Origin: Caldovatus sediminis
GTDB lineage: Bacteria > Pseudomonadota > Alphaproteobacteria > Acetobacterales > Acetobacteraceae
Length of the DNA: 56,880 nucleotides
Assembly (NCBI RefSeq): GCF_014644455.1
Contig: NZ_BMKS01000019.1
Span: 2,512-59,391 of the forward strand
Reading direction: 5' to 3'
Shown here: one piece after another, positions 55,408 through 56,880 of the stretch
How positions within the stretch are numbered: position 1 is the stretch's first letter
Layout: each line of letters opens with the position of its first letter
The notes under the pieces: model-generated
What the model saw: only the letters and a program-made list of their open reading frames with translations
Database searches by the model: none
Told to the model about the DNA's origin: nothing
Translations under genes and position numbers: made by a program

Positions 55408-55500
55408 GCCGTTTCCGCTCGGCTGCGCCCGCTGCAGCGGCTCCCGCTCGTCGCCTGCCGAGCCGATTCGCGCTCCCGGCCGTTCCCGGCCGTCCGCGAT
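55408..55500 (+). repeat. Dispersed intergenic repeat, copy 2 (93 bases)
   Basis: Located between the convergent FkbM and RNA methyltransferase genes. It is about 91% identical to 52225-52317 and in the same orientation. It begins within two bases of the FkbM stop and ends 10 bases before the stop of the opposing gene, so it fills the whole gap. It has the GCTCGGC/GCCGAGC arms and an inner CGCTG/CAGCG dyad. Confidence 0.7.
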
Positions 55501-55510
55501 CGGCTCCAGG

Positions 55511-56818
55511 TCAGGCGCGGCCGCCGCGCGCGAAGACGGCGACCGCCTCGATCTGCGCCGACCAGAGGAACTGGTCCACCGGCGTCGCGGCGTGCAGCGC
55601 ATAGCCGGCGCGGCGCAGCACCGCGGCGTCGCGGGCAAGCGCGGCGGGATTGCAGGAGACGTAGATCACGCGCGGCGGTGCGGCGTCGCGCCCGGCGCGT
55701 GCGATCTGCGCCATCTGCGCCGCGGCGCCGGCGTAGGGCGGATCGAGCACCAGCGCCGCGAATTGGCCGAGCTCGACGGGGAGCAGCGGCTGGCGCGCGA
55801 GGTCGCGGCGGTGGGCCTCGACGCGCGCGCCGGCGCGCCGCGCGGCGGCGTCGAGCGCGGCCTGCGCCTCGGCGGCGCCCTCGAAGGCGAGGGTGCGGGC
55901 GCGCGCCGCGAGCGGGAAGCTGAGGGTGCCGACGCCGGCGTAGAGATCGGCGATGCGCGCCCGCGCGGGCAGCCTCTCGGGCAGGCCGGCGAGCACGGCG
56001 GCGACGATCGCCGCCTCGCCCTGAGGGCTGGCCTGGAGGAAGGCGCCGGGCGGCGGCGCCACTGCGACGCCGGCGAAGCGGATGGCGGCGGGGCCGAGCT
56101 GCGCCGCGGTCTCCGGCGGGGCCTCGCCGCGCGCATGGGCGATGCGCGGGATCGCCTGCGCCCGCGCGAGGGCGGCGAGGGCGGCGCGATCCGGAGCGTT
56201 GAGCGGCCCGTCGGTGCGCAGCAGCAGGTCGGGCCCGGTGTCGAGCAGGTTCAGGATCGCCGAGCCCTCGCGCCGCAGCGCGTTCAGGTGCCGCAGCGCG
56301 GCGCGCAGCGGGTCGAGCAGCGCGAACAGCCGCGGGTCGAGGATGTGGCAGGTGGCGAGGTCGAGGACCGCGGCGCTGCCGCGCAGGTGGAAGCCGATGG
56401 CGACGCTCCCGTCCGGCGCGCGGCGCAGCGCGAGATCGGCGCGGCGGCGCGCCCAGGGCGGCGTGCGCGCCGGCTCGGCGACCGCGGGATCGGCGAATCC
56501 GGCCCGCTCCAGCGCCTCGGCGACGCGCGCGCGCTTCCAGGCGGCATAGGGGGCGTCGGCCCAGTGCTGCAGCGCGCAACCGCCGCAGCCGGCGAGGAAG
56601 TGCGGGCAGGGCGGCGCGACGCGGTCGGGGCTCGGGGCGAGGATCGCCTCGGCGAGGGCGGCGTGGCCCTCGCCGCGGCGGCCGAGCAGGCGCGCGCGCA
56701 CCCGCTCGCCGGGCAGGGTGTGGGGGATGAAGGCCGGCGTGCCGTCCGCCAGCGCGGCGACGCCGTCGCCGGCGGCGCCGATCCGTTCGATCAGGAGATC
56801 GGCGGTGCCGCCGCTCAC
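55511..56818 (-). CDS. 23S rRNA (uracil-C5)-methyltransferase, RlmD-like
   Basis: A 435-residue class I RNA methyltransferase of the TrmA/RlmD/RlmC group. Residues 1-60 form a TRAM-like domain (RIGAAGDGVAAL...PHTLPGERVRARL). An Fe-S site is CPHFLAGCGGC plus LATCHILDP. The SAM motif is ADLYAGVGTLSFPLA, followed by LVLDPPYAG and the catalytic cysteine in IYVSCNPAALARD. It makes 5-methyluridine in rRNA (or tRNA). The start is a GTG that overlaps the stop of an upstream acyl-CoA dehydrogenase gene (GTGA). Confidence 0.9.
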   Translation of the reverse strand: MSGGTADLLIERIGAAGDGVAALADGTPAFIPHTLPGERVRARLLGRRGEGHAALAEAILAPSPDRVAPPCPHFLAGCGGCALQHWADAPYAAWKRARVAEALERAGFADPAVAEPARTPPWARRRADLALRRAPDGSVAIGFHLRGSAAVLDLATCHILDPRLFALLDPLRAALRHLNALRREGSAILNLLDTGPDLLLRTDGPLNAPDRAALAALARAQAIPRIAHARGEAPPETAAQLGPAAIRFAGVAVAPPPGAFLQASPQGEAAIVAAVLAGLPERLPARARIADLYAGVGTLSFPLAARARTLAFEGAAEAQAALDAAARRAGARVEAHRRDLARQPLLPVELGQFAALVLDPPYAGAAAQMAQIARAGRDAAPPRVIYVSCNPAALARDAAVLRRAGYALHAATPVDQFLWSAQIEAVAVFARGGRA

Positions 56819-56880
56819 CCGCCGAAGGCGTTCAGCCCGGTCTGCGCCCGGCCGAGGATCAGCGCGTGCACGTCGTGCGT
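56815..56880 (-). CDS. Acyl-CoA dehydrogenase, last residues only (glutaryl-CoA dehydrogenase-like)
   Basis: Only the final 21 codons lie in the window: THDVHALILGRAQTGLNAFG and one more Gly, then TGA. The HDxHALILGRxxTG motif is the usual C-terminus of acyl-CoA dehydrogenases of the glutaryl-CoA dehydrogenase type, where it closes over the FAD site. The stop overlaps the GTG of the RNA methyltransferase. The short length leaves the subfamily uncertain. Confidence 0.6.
   Translation of the reverse strand, partial: THDVHALILGRAQTGLNAFGG

Overview
The window is 56.9 kb of very GC-rich DNA (roughly 73-75% by eye) packed with genes on both strands. It looks like an alphaproteobacterial chromosome, most likely Rhodospirillales/Acetobacteraceae (Roseomonas-like). 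This rests on a CcrM-type GANTC methyltransferase next to rnhB, the block mutY / DUF721 / dsbA-like / smc, and a complete SUF operon led by an Rrf2 regulator. The genus is inference. I see no rRNA, tRNA, CRISPR array, transposase or phage gene.

Layout. 1-5150: end of a glycosyltransferase, an amino-acid dehydrogenase, a PA0069-type radical SAM protein, a nitronate monooxygenase and a LysR regulator. 5247-7111: rnhB and ccrM, with two GANTC sites in the probable ccrM promoter. 7467-16936: a MASE1/PAS/HWE sensor kinase, mutY divergent from a DUF721 gene, a DsbA-like oxidase and a large SMC whose coiled coils carry 90-codon repeats. 16972-22612: small accessory genes, then an envelope-glycan set that resembles ArnC, ArnE/F and ArnT (polyprenyl-phosphate GT2, SMR-type flippase, GT-C transferase) plus a methyltransferase. 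22617-26428: a hot-dog dehydratase, two tandem DMT transporters and an MBL hydrolase. 26444-32208 (minus): a low-GC gene for a probable clan CD (C80-like) cysteine peptidase, a NUDIX hydrolase, a nitroreductase, an NDP-forming acyl-CoA ligase, a small secreted protein with an apparent CTG start, and an SDR. 32340-34845: a sulfonate/nitrate-type ABC importer. 35065-38658: a glycosyltransferase and a methyltransferase-glycosyltransferase fusion. 39167-45499 (minus): a ThDP enzyme, DUF305 and small Cys-containing secreted proteins, an amidase, a DUF4189 protein and an alpha/beta hydrolase. 45664-52190: regulator-sufB-C-D-S-U-T-A. 52323-56880: carbonic anhydrase, a Tat-type MBL protein, an FkbM methyltransferase, an RlmD-like RNA methyltransferase and the last residues of an acyl-CoA dehydrogenase.

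The main points for a second look are: the low-GC putative C80-like peptidase (26444-27112); a dispersed intergenic repeat present three times, each time between convergent genes (2876-2958, 52225-52317, 55408-55500); exact 270-bp repeats in both SMC arms; two inverted repeats in the suf promoter; and GANTC sites in the ccrM promoter. All functional calls come from motif recognition by eye; no database search was run.
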